Shown here piece after piece: positions 16,257 to 24,569 of a stretch of DNA of 64,000 nt. Both the position numbers and the translations under genes were made by a program. Within the stretch, counting starts at the first letter, position 1, and the number at the start of each line of letters is the position of its first letter. Where the stretch lies: contig NZ_JACHMX010000001.1 of assembly GCF_014205155.1 (NCBI RefSeq), positions 1,426,001 to 1,490,000 of the forward strand, given 5' to 3'. This DNA is from Amycolatopsis umgeniensis. GTDB lineage: Bacteria > Actinomycetota > Actinomycetes > Mycobacteriales > Pseudonocardiaceae. The notes beneath the pieces are model-generated. The model ran no database searches. It saw nothing but the letters and a program-made list of their open reading frames with translations, and was not told where the DNA came from.

Positions 16257-17414
16257 ATGCGAATTCGCGGACCCGTCATGCTCACCCTGTTGAGCGTCTG
16301 CGCCGGAATAGGCGCGCTCGCCGTCCCGGCGACCGCCGCTCCCGTCACCGCCTACGACCAGACGATGCTCGAGACCCTCGCGGCTCAGCTCCGGGTCAGC
16401 CCGCTGCAGGCCGCGCAGAAGCTGGATCAGGAAAAAAGCCTGATCTCGTCGCTGGAGAGCATCAGAACACGGGGCCTGCACACCGACGGCGCGTATTTCG
16501 ACGACGCGGGCGCCCTCGTGGTGAACGCCGACGCCGGGTCCGCCCAGGCACTCCGTTCGGCGGGCCTGACCGCGCGCACCGGCGCCCGCGGCGAGAAGGC
16601 CCTGGACGCGCTGGCGGCCACCGTCGGCGGCGTGATCGGCAAGGATGTCACGCAGGTGCAGTCCTGGGGTCCGGAACTCGCGGCCGACCAGGTCGTCGTC
16701 ACCGTGCAGCCGAACGCCGACAGCGCCCTGGTGCGGCGGCTCTCGGCACTGTCCGGCGTGACCGTCAAGACCGGTGTCGCCAACGGCAACACGACGCAGG
16801 CCGACGTCATCCCCGGCCAGATCATGGACCTCGACCCGGGCACCAACTGCTCCCTCGGCTTCCCCGGTACCACCAGTGACGGCGACAACGTGCTGCTCAC
16901 CGCCGGGCACTGCGTCGAAGGCAACCCGGACATCCTCAACCGCAACGGCGTCCACATCGGACGGGGCGTCGCCACCGAGTTCCCGTCGATCGACATGGGC
17001 CTGATGGACATCGACGACGAGGACACCGGCCGCGGCTACGTGGACACCCGCAAGGGCACCACGGTGCGGATCACCGGCAGCTCGAAGGCGCCTGTCGGCA
17101 CCACGCTGTGCAAGGCGGGCAACACCACCGGCTGGACCTGCGGCAAGATCACCGCGTACAACCAGACCGTCCGCTACAGCGGTGAAAGCGTCGCCACCAC
17201 GGGCCTGGCCAAGTCGACCGTCTGCACCGAAGGCGGCGACAGCGGCGGCGCCTACATCGCGGGCAACACCGCGCAGGGCATGACCTCCGGTGGCCCCAAC
17301 GACGGGCACGACTGCGGCTTCAACCAGGGCTCCAACGCCACCGGTTCGTACTCCTTCTACCAGCCCGTCGTGGACGCGGCGAACAACTACGGGGTCACGC
17401 TGACCCGATCCTGA
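16257..17414 (+). CDS. Secreted S1 serine protease, streptogrisin/alpha-lytic type
   Basis: The 385-aa preproenzyme has a signal peptide (ending VPATAAP), a prodomain of about 150 residues and a chymotrypsin-fold domain. The triad is visible: His in LLTAGHC (about 214), Asp in SIDMGLM (about 244), Ser in GGDSGGAY (about 327). Cysteines at NCSLGF and AGHC and at LCKAG and WTCGK suggest two disulfides. Start ATG 16257 follows AAAGGA and sits exactly at the signal peptide. Extracellular protein degradation is the likely role. It is distinct from the second protease at 62096. Confidence 0.92.
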   Translation: MRIRGPVMLTLLSVCAGIGALAVPATAAPVTAYDQTMLETLAAQLRVSPLQAAQKLDQEKSLISSLESIRTRGLHTDGAYFDDAGALVVNADAGSAQALRSAGLTARTGARGEKALDALAATVGGVIGKDVTQVQSWGPELAADQVVVTVQPNADSALVRRLSALSGVTVKTGVANGNTTQADVIPGQIMDLDPGTNCSLGFPGTTSDGDNVLLTAGHCVEGNPDILNRNGVHIGRGVATEFPSIDMGLMDIDDEDTGRGYVDTRKGTTVRITGSSKAPVGTTLCKAGNTTGWTCGKITAYNQTVRYSGESVATTGLAKSTVCTEGGDSGGAYIAGNTAQGMTSGGPNDGHDCGFNQGSNATGSYSFYQPVVDAANNYGVTLTRS

Positions 17415-17440
17415 CCGATTCCTGGCCCCGCTTGAAGTAC

Positions 17441-17487
17441 GTGAAGGCCTCCTTGCCTACCCTGAGGGTAGTGAAGGAGGCCTTCAC
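17441..17487. repeat. 47-nt dispersed palindromic repeat, copy A
   Basis: Outer arms GTGAAGGCCTCCTT and AAGGAGGCCTTCAC enclose an inner perfect hairpin CTACCCT-G-AGGGTAG. It lies between two convergent genes, where it could work as a two-way terminator. A near-identical copy is at 26039-26085. Confidence 0.85.
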
Positions 17488-17501
17488 GGACCGGACGGGA
17501 A

Positions 17502-18350
17502 TCAAGGCTTACGAGCCACGCCCGCCAACCCACGAGACCTCACAGAATCGTCCTCGGGGAGCGGTTCGCCTTCCGGACGCCATTGCGGCAACCACACCAA
17601 ACCGGGTTCGACCGGCCGCATTCCGGTGAAGAACGCGGCGATTTCCTCCCGTCCGCGAAGTGTGATGGCGCTGTTGGTCCGACGGCGGTAGGAATCGACG
17701 ACGTTCGCCGATTGTGCCTGCATCGCGGTGTCTTCGGCCGGAACGTGGATATGCGAAAGCGCCATGAGACTGCCGGACGGCAGCTTCTCCAGGTAGCGGC
17801 CGAGGGTGGTGTGCGGGGCGGTGTCGTCGGGCATGAAATGCAGCAGCGCCACCACCAGCAGGCCGATCGGCCTGCCCGGATCGATCATCCCGGTGCCGAG
17901 CACCTGTTCCCACAGCCGCGCGCCGTCGTGGAAGTCGCCGTCCAGCGCCGTGTGCCGGGCCGGATCGGCCGTCTGCTCCAGCAGGATCTCCGCGTGGGCC
18001 TGCGCGATGGGCTCGTTGTCGATGTAGACGACCCGGCATTCGCCCGGCGCGACCTCCTCGGCGACCTCGTGCACGTTCCCCTGGGTCGGCAGCCCGGAAC
18101 CGATGTCCACGAACTGCCGGATCCCCTGATCGACCATGTAGCGAACGGCGCGGCCGAGGAAAGCCCGGTTGGCACGGGCGAAATCCCGCATCGACGGGAT
18201 CAGCCGTAGCTGTTCCTCGGCGAAATCCTGATCCACCGCGTAGTTGTGCACCCCGCCGAGCAGATAGTCGTACACGCGGCCGACCGAGACCTTGTTCACC
18301 GAATCCGCCAACCGCCGAGCCACGTCGTCGGCGTTCGTCTTCTCCCCCAT
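17502..18350 (-). CDS. SAM-dependent methyltransferase of the DUF574 (Methyltransf_19) type
   Basis: A 282-aa protein with the signature of this actinobacterial family: SVGRVYDYLLGGVHNYAVD near the N-terminus, RANRAFLGRAVRYM, FVDIGSGLPTQGNVHEVA (SAM motif I), VVYIDNEPIAQAHA and LLVVALLHFMPD. The family is abundant in actinomycetes and no general substrate is known to me. Length is typical. It is separated from the lipoprotein hydrolase by 25 bp. Confidence 0.9.
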   Translation of the reverse strand: MGEKTNADDVARRLADSVNKVSVGRVYDYLLGGVHNYAVDQDFAEEQLRLIPSMRDFARANRAFLGRAVRYMVDQGIRQFVDIGSGLPTQGNVHEVAEEVAPGECRVVYIDNEPIAQAHAEILLEQTADPARHTALDGDFHDGARLWEQVLGTGMIDPGRPIGLLVVALLHFMPDDTAPHTTLGRYLEKLPSGSLMALSHIHVPAEDTAMQAQSANVVDSYRRRTNSAITLRGREEIAAFFTGMRPVEPGLVWLPQWRPEGEPLPEDDSVRSRGLAGVARKP

Positions 18351-18375
18351 GGTCCGAAGATAGCGGAGCCACCCC

Positions 18376-19344
18376 CTACTTCAGGAACCCGACCAGCTCG
18401 GCGCTCACGAACTCCGGGTTCTCCTCGGCGAGCCAATGCCCTGCCCTGGGCACCTCCACGGCGCGGGCGAGATTGGCGACGCGAGGCGCCAGAGTCGCCT
18501 TCTGCGGTTCAAGCAGTCCTTCGGCCGTCATCAGCAGGGTGGGAGTGGTGATGGGCTTCGCATCGACATTGGCCGTCGCGTCCTGACCGAGTGTGCGGTA
18601 AAGCTCGAAACCGCCGTGCAGCACCTCCGGCCTGCTGTAGGTGCGGGCGTACTCGCCGATCTCGGCCTCGTCGAACGGCGATGGCGCCCCAGGCCCGCCG
18701 AAAGCCGTCCCCGAATAGGCGACTTGGGGATAGAAAAGGGAAAGATACTCGCGGACGTCGTCACCGACGACGGCTTCCGGAACCGTTTTCTGCGAGTGGA
18801 AGGCGATGTGCCAGCTCAGATTCCGGTACGCCGTCGCGTCGAGTGCGGGGCCCGGCAGCGGGAGGTCGAGATAGGCGAGCTTGGTGAGATCGCCCGGGAA
18901 CTGCGCGGCGTACTGGAAGGCGACGGCGGCACCGAGGTCGTGGCCGACGATCCGGGCGTCGCGCAGGCCCAGCCGTCCGGCGACGAGGCCGTGCACGTAG
19001 CGGGCGAGAGTCGCTTTGTCGTAGCTGGGCGGAGCGCCGGCGCTGTCCCCGAGGCCGGGGAGGTCGAGTGCGTACACGGTGAAATGCTCGGCCAGCGCGG
19101 GCATGACGCGATGCCAGCCGTACCAGGTCTGCGGCCAGCCGTGCAGCAGGACGAGCGGAGCACCCTTGCCGCCGGTGACGTAGTGCATCTTCACCCCGTC
19201 GACATCGGCGAACTCGTGACGGAACCGCTGCGCGAAACTCGCGTCACCGCGGGTGATCTCTTCGTGGGGTGGGGCGGCCGGTGGCGAACCGCAGGCCGTC
19301 ATCAGGACGAGGGCCGCGAGGAGCGCGGCGGCTCGGTGAAGCAT
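18376..19344 (-). CDS. Alpha/beta hydrolase lipoprotein, epoxide-hydrolase-like
   Basis: A 322-aa protein with a lipoprotein signal (LMTAC-G, lipid on Cys18), so it should be anchored to the outer face of the membrane. The fold motifs are HGWPQTWYGW (oxyanion), nucleophile elbow VGHDLGAAVAF with Asp near 135, and His in AGHWLAEENP near 303. An Asp nucleophile plus HGWP fits epoxide hydrolases and haloalkane dehalogenases. The substrate is unknown; an exported location is unusual for the family. Confidence 0.85.
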   Translation of the reverse strand: MLHRAAALLAALVLMTACGSPPAAPPHEEITRGDASFAQRFRHEFADVDGVKMHYVTGGKGAPLVLLHGWPQTWYGWHRVMPALAEHFTVYALDLPGLGDSAGAPPSYDKATLARYVHGLVAGRLGLRDARIVGHDLGAAVAFQYAAQFPGDLTKLAYLDLPLPGPALDATAYRNLSWHIAFHSQKTVPEAVVGDDVREYLSLFYPQVAYSGTAFGGPGAPSPFDEAEIGEYARTYSRPEVLHGGFELYRTLGQDATANVDAKPITTPTLLMTAEGLLEPQKATLAPRVANLARAVEVPRAGHWLAEENPEFVSAELVGFLK

Positions 19345-19357
19345 GGAAGTCTCCGTT

Positions 19358-19822
19358 TCAGCGCCCGGTGGCGCCGTCGATCAGTTCGCGCAGGATGTCG
19401 GCGTGTCCCGCGTGGCGCGCGGTTTCCTCGATCAGGTGGGTCAGCGTCCAGCGCCGTGATCCCCGGCGGGGGCCCGCCGCGGCCAGGTCGGTCCAGGACG
19501 CGATCTCGTCATTCGCTTCGGCGATGGTCTCCCGGTAGGCGGCGAGAAGTGACGCCGTCGTTTCGTCCGTGGCGGGATGGAACGTCGCTTTCCAGTCGGT
19601 GACGGCGTACCCGAGCAGCCAGTGCCGTTCCACCTGGGTCAGGTGCTTGATCAGGCCGAGCAGGTTCGTGCCGGAGGGCACACCGGGCATCCGGGCCCGA
19701 TCTTCGGGCGCCCCTTCGGCTTTGGCCACGACAGCGGCGCGCAGGTAGTCGAGGAAACCGGCGAGCACGTCCTTCTCACCGGCTCCCGTCGACGGCGGCC
19801 CGGCGTCGCGTTTCCGGCTCAT
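19358..19822 (-). CDS. DinB-family protein (DUF664-like)
   Basis: A 154-aa four-helix-bundle protein of the DinB/YfiT superfamily. Metal-ligand histidine candidates are in LIKHLTQVERHW, LTHLIEETARHAGHADILREL, and the tail resembles mycothiol-dependent or DUF664 members. Such proteins act as thiol-dependent transferases, but that is not shown here. ATG 19822 overlaps the stop of the upstream methyltransferase (ATGA), so the two form one operon. GGGAGG precedes the start. Confidence 0.85.
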   Translation of the reverse strand: MSRKRDAGPPSTGAGEKDVLAGFLDYLRAAVVAKAEGAPEDRARMPGVPSGTNLLGLIKHLTQVERHWLLGYAVTDWKATFHPATDETTASLLAAYRETIAEANDEIASWTDLAAAGPRRGSRRWTLTHLIEETARHAGHADILRELIDGATGR

Positions 19823-20415
19823 CGCCCCGCCTCCCGCCGGAGCACCAGGACGTGGTCGACGACGGTCGCGGTCCGGCCACCTGGGCCGGTGGCACGCCGG
19901 TCCAAAGCCTCCGCACGCTCGGCCGACCATTCCGCCGGATCGAGGGCCAGCTCAGCGGCCACTTCGAGGGGCGTGGGGTACCGAGCCTCCTGGTCCCACG
20001 ACCACGGCGCCGCCGAGCCGTGATCGACGACGGCCAGCCGTCCGCCGGGGTTCACCGAGTACGCGGCGGTCCGCAGCACGCGGCTCCGGTCCAGTTCGAA
20101 CGGTGTGTGGAAGTACTGCGCCGACACCAGGTCGAAGGTGCCGCCGGGGAAGTCTTCGGCGAGATCGACACGGAGCGCCGTGATCGGCCCACCGCGTTCT
20201 TTGAGCGAGCGCACGGCCGCTCCGGAGATGTCGACGGCGGTCACCCGCCACCCTCGGGCGGCCAGCCACAACGCGTCTCCCCCGCCGCCACAGCCGAGAT
20301 CGAGCGCCGCGCCAGGGGTCAGCGGGCCGGCGATCTCGGCCAGTCTCGCGTTCACCTTCGGCGTTCCGGCGGCACGCCGTTCGTGGAGTTCGTCCCAGAA
20401 TTTCGTCGCGTTCAT
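19819..20415 (-). CDS. Class I SAM methyltransferase, TehB-like
   Basis: A 198-aa enzyme starting MNATKFWDELHERR. The SAM-binding loop LDLGCGGGGDALWLAARGW is at about 40-58, with TAVDISGAAV and VDLAEDFPGGTFDLVSAQYFH following. Small size and the layout resemble TehB/thiopurine-type enzymes that methylate small toxic compounds; substrate not determinable. It is divergent from an XRE-cupin regulator, with a perfect palindrome between them, and coupled to a DinB gene. Confidence 0.85.
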   Translation of the reverse strand: MNATKFWDELHERRAAGTPKVNARLAEIAGPLTPGAALDLGCGGGGDALWLAARGWRVTAVDISGAAVRSLKERGGPITALRVDLAEDFPGGTFDLVSAQYFHTPFELDRSRVLRTAAYSVNPGGRLAVVDHGSAAPWSWDQEARYPTPLEVAAELALDPAEWSAERAEALDRRATGPGGRTATVVDHVLVLRREAGR

Positions 20416-20457
20416 GGTCGCCACCTTCGCCTCGGGCGGCGCGGGTTGGCACGAAAA

Positions 20458-20474
20458 CTTGCCGACCTGGCAAG
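20458..20474. promoter_or_regulatory. Operator candidate between the methyltransferase and XRE-cupin regulator
   Basis: Perfect inverted repeat CTTGCC-N5-GGCAAG in the 68-bp divergent gap, ten bases before the regulator's ATG. It is the obvious binding site for the adjacent XRE protein. Confidence 0.6.
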
Positions 20475-20483
20475 ATCGACGGC

Positions 20484-21056
20484 ATGGCGGACGAGACTGA
20501 CGAGGTGCTGGACGCTGTCGGCCCCCGGTTGCGCGCGCTGCGCAAACACCGTGGCCTGACCCTCGCCGAGGTGTCGGCGGCGACCGGGATCTCCGAAAGC
20601 ACCTTGTCCCGGCTGGAAAGCGGCGGGCGGCGCCCCACGCTCGAGCTACTGCTCCCGCTCGCCCGCGTGCACGGCGTTCCCCTCGACGACCTCGTCGGGG
20701 CACCTCGGACAGGCGATCCTCGGATCCATTTACAGCCGATCCACCGTCACGGCATGACCTTCCTGCCGCTCACCCGCCGCGCCGGCGGCGTGCAGGCCTT
20801 CAAGATGCTCATCCCCAGCCGTCCGGAACCGGCGGAACCGACGCCGCAGACCCACGGCGGCTACGAATGGGTGTATGTCCTCAATGGACGGCTCCGGCTG
20901 GTGGTCGGCGATCGCGACATGGTCCTGCCGCCCGGCGAGGCCGCCGAGTTCGACACCGCGCTGCCGCATTGGCTCGGCTCGGCCGACGGCCACGCCGTCG
21001 AGACCCTTGTCCTTTTCGGACCGCAGGGCGAACGCGCCCACATCCGGGCGAACTAG
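20484..21056 (+). CDS. XRE-family regulator with cupin sensor domain
   Basis: The 190-aa product has an N-terminal lambda-type helix-turn-helix (LTLAEVSAATGISESTLSRLESGGRRPTL, residues 24-52) and a C-terminal cupin_2 barrel (GGYEWVYVLNGRLRL, LPPGEAAEFDT, PHWLGSAD). This class usually senses small metabolites. It is divergent from the methyltransferase-DinB operon and likely controls it through the palindrome at 20458. The stop shares CTAG with the convergent response regulator. Confidence 0.88.
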   Translation: MADETDEVLDAVGPRLRALRKHRGLTLAEVSAATGISESTLSRLESGGRRPTLELLLPLARVHGVPLDDLVGAPRTGDPRIHLQPIHRHGMTFLPLTRRAGGVQAFKMLIPSRPEPAEPTPQTHGGYEWVYVLNGRLRLVVGDRDMVLPPGEAAEFDTALPHWLGSADGHAVETLVLFGPQGERAHIRAN

Positions 21057-21655
21057 AGCCAGTCGTGCTCACGCGCGTACCTGGCCGCCTCGTGCCTGGT
21101 CTGCGTCTGGGTCTTCTGCATGGCGTTCGAGAGATAGTTGCGCACCGTGCCCTGCGCGAGGTGGAGCTGGGCGGCGATCTCGGCGACGGAATACCCCTCA
21201 CCGGTCACCCGCAGCACCTCGAGCTCCCGCTCGGTGAGGGGGCAGTCGTCGACGACGGCGAGTGCGGAGACGTCCGGGTCGATCCAGCGTTTGCCCTGGT
21301 GCAGGGCGGCGATGACGAACGTGATGTGCGACGGTTCGGCCGCCTTGCTGACGAACCCCTGGACGCCGAGTTTGAGGGCTTTGCGGAGCACACCGGGTTT
21401 CGCGTGCCTGGTCAGCATGAGGATGACCTGGTTCGGCCGCGTGCGGCGGATCTCCGCGACAGCGCCGAGCCCGTCGACGCCGGGCATTTCGAGGTCGATG
21501 ACGAGGACGTCGGGCTCGTGCCGCAGGGTGGCCTCGACGGCCTCCTCGCCGTTCTCCGCTTCCGCCAGGACGGTGATCTCGCCTTCGAGCGGGAGCAACG
21601 CGGCCATCGCCTTGCGGAGCAGGGCTTCGTCGTCGGCGAGCACCACCGTGGTCAT
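21053..21655 (-). CDS. NarL/DesR-type response regulator
   Basis: A 200-aa two-domain protein: receiver with acidic pocket LADDEALLRK, phospho-acceptor Asp in VLVIDLEMPGVDG (near 54), the Thr of MLTRHA and Lys of FVSKAAE; then a LuxR helix-turn-helix LTERELEVLRVTGEGYSVAEIAAQL. Its ATG overlaps the kinase stop (ATGA). It should receive phosphate from the adjacent kinase and act on the divergent ABC operon. Confidence 0.92.
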   Translation of the reverse strand: MTTVVLADDEALLRKAMAALLPLEGEITVLAEAENGEEAVEATLRHEPDVLVIDLEMPGVDGLGAVAEIRRTRPNQVILMLTRHAKPGVLRKALKLGVQGFVSKAAEPSHITFVIAALHQGKRWIDPDVSALAVVDDCPLTERELEVLRVTGEGYSVAEIAAQLHLAQGTVRNYLSNAMQKTQTQTRHEAARYAREHDWL

Positions 21656-22779
21656 CGTTTCTCCGTAGCTTCGGAACTCCGGCCGGGGAAGGACGCGGCC
21701 GTGACGAACTGTCCGTCTTCCTGTTGCACCGTCAGCTCGCCGCCTTCCGCGACGACGCGCTGCTCGAGCGCGGCGAGCCCGCGGAGTTCGGGTAGCGGTG
21801 AGTGCTGGGCGCCGTCGTTGACGATGCCGATACTCCATTCCGAAAGGGTGATCCGCACCCGCGTCGCCTGGGCGTGACGCAGGATGTTGGTCGTGGTCTC
21901 GCGGAGGACCTGGCCGAGCAGCCTTCCCGCCTCAGGATCGACATCCCCCTCCCGGTTGATCCGCACGCGGATCCCCGCGGCCTCGAAAAGGTTCCTCGCG
22001 TTCTCCAGCTCGGCGGAGAGGTTGAGCCGCCGCTGAGCATAGGCGAGTTCCTTCGTCTGGGTGATCGTGTCACTGACGAGCGCGTGGATCTCCCCCAGCT
22101 CCTGTTTGGCCCGCTCGGCGTCGATGTCCACCAGTTTCGTGGCGAGCGCTGTCTTCAGCTTCACCACGTGGAGGGTATGGCCTTGGATGTCGTGCAGATC
22201 GCTGGCGAAGCGGACGCGTTCGCGGATGACGGCCAATTCCGCCTCCCGTTCCCGCGACTCCTCGAGTTCGTGGACGACGTCGTAGAAGCGCTTGTTGGGG
22301 AACATGAGCCCGAGCACGATGGCGGTGACCGCGGCGGGGACGAAGACGAATCTGATCAGCTCTTCGGAGACGTCCTCGTGGGAGACCAGCAGCCTCGTCG
22401 CGCCCACCGCCGCGATGTACGCGACGAGCGCGATCGCGGCCGCGACCCGGTGGCGGGGAAGCTGGGGAACGACGAAGGAACCCACGAGGAGGATCCCGAA
22501 GAACGCCGAACCGCCGCCGATCACCAGTACGGAAAACGGCCACACGAGGCCTGTGACGGCCAGACACGGGATCGCGACCCGCAGGAGCTCGCCCGACGTC
22601 CACCGCACGAAGGCGATCAAGGCCGCCAGCGCACTCGCGCTCAGGACGACGGCGTGCCACCAGGTCCGCGCGTCCGACGCCACCACGATCACCCCGGCGA
22701 CGGTGAAGAGCGGGATGAACATGGTGAGGTTGAGCTTGCGCAGCTTTCCCCGCGCCGGCTCGGTGTCCACATCAGACAT
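21652..22779 (-). CDS. DesK-type sensor histidine kinase
   Basis: The 375-aa kinase has about five membrane helices in residues 15-165, a dimerisation helix with the phospho-site HDIQGHTL (HisKA_3, H near 205), and a degenerate HATPase_c domain (LRETTTNILRHAQATRVRITL, GIVNDGA, LRGLAALEQRV). No extracytoplasmic domain is present, so it probably senses membrane state. ATG 22779 (MSDVDTEP) was chosen. The layout of kinase/regulator divergent from an ABC exporter is typical of membrane-stress systems. Confidence 0.9.
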   Translation of the reverse strand: MSDVDTEPARGKLRKLNLTMFIPLFTVAGVIVVASDARTWWHAVVLSASALAALIAFVRWTSGELLRVAIPCLAVTGLVWPFSVLVIGGGSAFFGILLVGSFVVPQLPRHRVAAAIALVAYIAAVGATRLLVSHEDVSEELIRFVFVPAAVTAIVLGLMFPNKRFYDVVHELEESREREAELAVIRERVRFASDLHDIQGHTLHVVKLKTALATKLVDIDAERAKQELGEIHALVSDTITQTKELAYAQRRLNLSAELENARNLFEAAGIRVRINREGDVDPEAGRLLGQVLRETTTNILRHAQATRVRITLSEWSIGIVNDGAQHSPLPELRGLAALEQRVVAEGGELTVQQEDGQFVTAASFPGRSSEATEKR

Positions 22780-22821
22780 GGTCCCAGTATCGGCCCTGGG
22801 CGACGGTGGGCAACAGTGACA

Positions 22822-22870
22822 CCACGTCATGGGTTCGCCCGAAGAATGTCACGGCCCGATCATGACGTGG
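22822..22870. promoter_or_regulatory. Long-spaced inverted repeat in the kinase/ABC divergent promoter
   Basis: CCACGTCATG at 22822-22831 and its exact complement CATGACGTGG at 22861-22870 are 29 nt apart. They lie between the two-component operon and the ABC operon, well placed as a paired binding site for the response regulator. Confidence 0.5.
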
Positions 22871-22911
22871 CCGCACTGGCCGTTCCCGGCCGGAGCGGTT
22901 GAGATCGAGGT

Positions 22912-23796
22912 ATGACTTCGACACCAGTGATCGACGTTGACCGCCTGAACCTGAAGTACGGCGACTTCCACGCCGTGAAGGATCTGTCCTTTCAGGTCGG
23001 GCGAGGCGAATTCTACGCCCTGCTGGGCACCAACGGGGCAGGGAAGACCTCGACCTTGGAAACCCTCGAAGGGCACCGGACCCCGACGTCGGGCACGGTG
23101 CGCGTCCTGGGAAAGAGCCCGCGGGACCGCGCCGCCGTACGGCCCAAAATGGGCATCATGTTGCAGGAGAGTGGTTTCTCACCGGATCTGACGGTGAAGG
23201 AGTCGATCCGCCTGATCGGGACGCTGACCCACCGCACGGACCGGCTCGAACGGGTGCTCGGCATCGTGGATCTCACCCGCAAGGCGAACACCAAGGTCTC
23301 GCAGCTTTCCGGCGGCGAGAAGCGGCGGCTCGACTTCGCGACCGCGGTGTACGGCTCGCCGGAACTGGTGTTCCTGGACGAGCCGACGACCGGTCTGGAC
23401 ATCCAGTCGCGGGACGCGCTGTGGGACGCGGTCGACAAACTGCGCGAGGACGGCTCCACGATCGTGCTCACCACGCACTACCTCGAGGAAGCCCAGCAGC
23501 GCGCCGACCGCATCGGCCTGATGCACCGGGGGACCTTCCACCAGGAGGGCACGGTCTCCGAACTCACGCGGACGCTGCCCGCCGTGATCCGCTTCGCCCT
23601 CCCCGCCCCGGCCCCGGCGCTGCCGTTGCAGGGCAGGCGGGAGCACGACGGGAAGTTCGTCATCGAGACCTTCGGCCTGCAGAAGGATCTGCACACCCTG
23701 TTGCGGTGGGCGCAGGACAACGCGATCGAACTGCAGGACCTCGAAGCGGGCCCGACGCGGCTCGACGACGTGTTCCGCGCCATCGACGACCACTAG
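22912..23796 (+). CDS. ABC-2 type exporter ATPase
   Basis: A 294-aa ATP-binding subunit: Walker A GTNGAGKT (about 39-46), Q-loop MLQESGF, signature LSGGEKRR, Walker B LVFLDEPTTGLD, and switch H in TTHYLEEA. The C-terminal 80 residues form a regulatory tail seen in DrrA/YadG-like ATPases. It is first gene of a rightward operon with a permease 27 nt downstream. The cargo is unknown; a lipid, antibiotic or peptide is usual. Confidence 0.92.
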   Translation: MTSTPVIDVDRLNLKYGDFHAVKDLSFQVGRGEFYALLGTNGAGKTSTLETLEGHRTPTSGTVRVLGKSPRDRAAVRPKMGIMLQESGFSPDLTVKESIRLIGTLTHRTDRLERVLGIVDLTRKANTKVSQLSGGEKRRLDFATAVYGSPELVFLDEPTTGLDIQSRDALWDAVDKLREDGSTIVLTTHYLEEAQQRADRIGLMHRGTFHQEGTVSELTRTLPAVIRFALPAPAPALPLQGRREHDGKFVIETFGLQKDLHTLLRWAQDNAIELQDLEAGPTRLDDVFRAIDDH

Positions 23797-23823
23797 CCAT
23801 TCACTCCACAAAGGACTCCAGCC

Positions 23824-24543
23824 ATGCTTTCGATCGCCCACAGCGAGCTGATCCAGATCTTCCGGAACCGCTCGGTCCTGATCACCAGTTTCGTGATGCC
23901 GATCGCGATCTGCGCGTTCTTCGTCTACCAGCACGAGACCTTCGCGAAGATCGGCAGTCTCGGTTACATCGCGGCGATCGTGATGTTCACCGTATGCGCG
24001 TTCGGCCTCTACGCCAGTTCGGTGACCACGCTCGCCTCGCGACGGCAGAACCTGTTCCTCAAGCGGCTGCGCTCGACGGCGGCCGGTGACGCGTCCATCC
24101 TGATCGGGCTGGTGCTGCCGGTCACCGTCATCGCGCTCGTCCAGGTGGCCGTGATCATGACCGTGCTGGGCGTCGTCACCGGTACGCCCGCGAACATCGG
24201 CCTGCTGGTGCTGGCCGTCCTCGCCACCGTCGCCATGATGATCGGCCTCGGGCTGGCCACCGCGGGCCTGACCAACTCCCCCGAGCACGCCCAGGTCACC
24301 ACGCTGCCGGTGAGCCTCGGTGTCATCGCTGTCGCTTCCTGGGTCGGCATCTCCGGCACCGAGGACCTGACCCTGCTCAAGCGCCTGCTGCCGGGTGGTT
24401 CGGCCACCGAACTCGCGGTCAACGCCTGGAACGGCGGCGTCGCCGTCTCCGAATCGTTGCTCCTGCTCGCCCCGACCCTGGCGTGGGTCGTCGTCGCCGT
24501 GGTCCTCGCCTCCCGGCTCTTCCGCTGGGAACCGCGCCGGTGA
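23824..24543 (+). CDS. ABC-2 type exporter permease
   Basis: A 239-aa integral membrane protein with six predicted helices and the ABC-2 layout: an N-terminal coupling segment (ELIQIFRNRSVLITSFVMP) and the NSPEHAQVTTLPVSL loop before helix 5. AAAGGA lies before ATG 23824. It should form a homodimer with the ATPase encoded just upstream, under control of the divergent two-component system. Confidence 0.9.
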   Translation: MLSIAHSELIQIFRNRSVLITSFVMPIAICAFFVYQHETFAKIGSLGYIAAIVMFTVCAFGLYASSVTTLASRRQNLFLKRLRSTAAGDASILIGLVLPVTVIALVQVAVIMTVLGVVTGTPANIGLLVLAVLATVAMMIGLGLATAGLTNSPEHAQVTTLPVSLGVIAVASWVGISGTEDLTLLKRLLPGGSATELAVNAWNGGVAVSESLLLLAPTLAWVVVAVVLASRLFRWEPRR

Positions 24544-24569
24544 CCCTGTCGATCCGAGGAGGAAAACCC

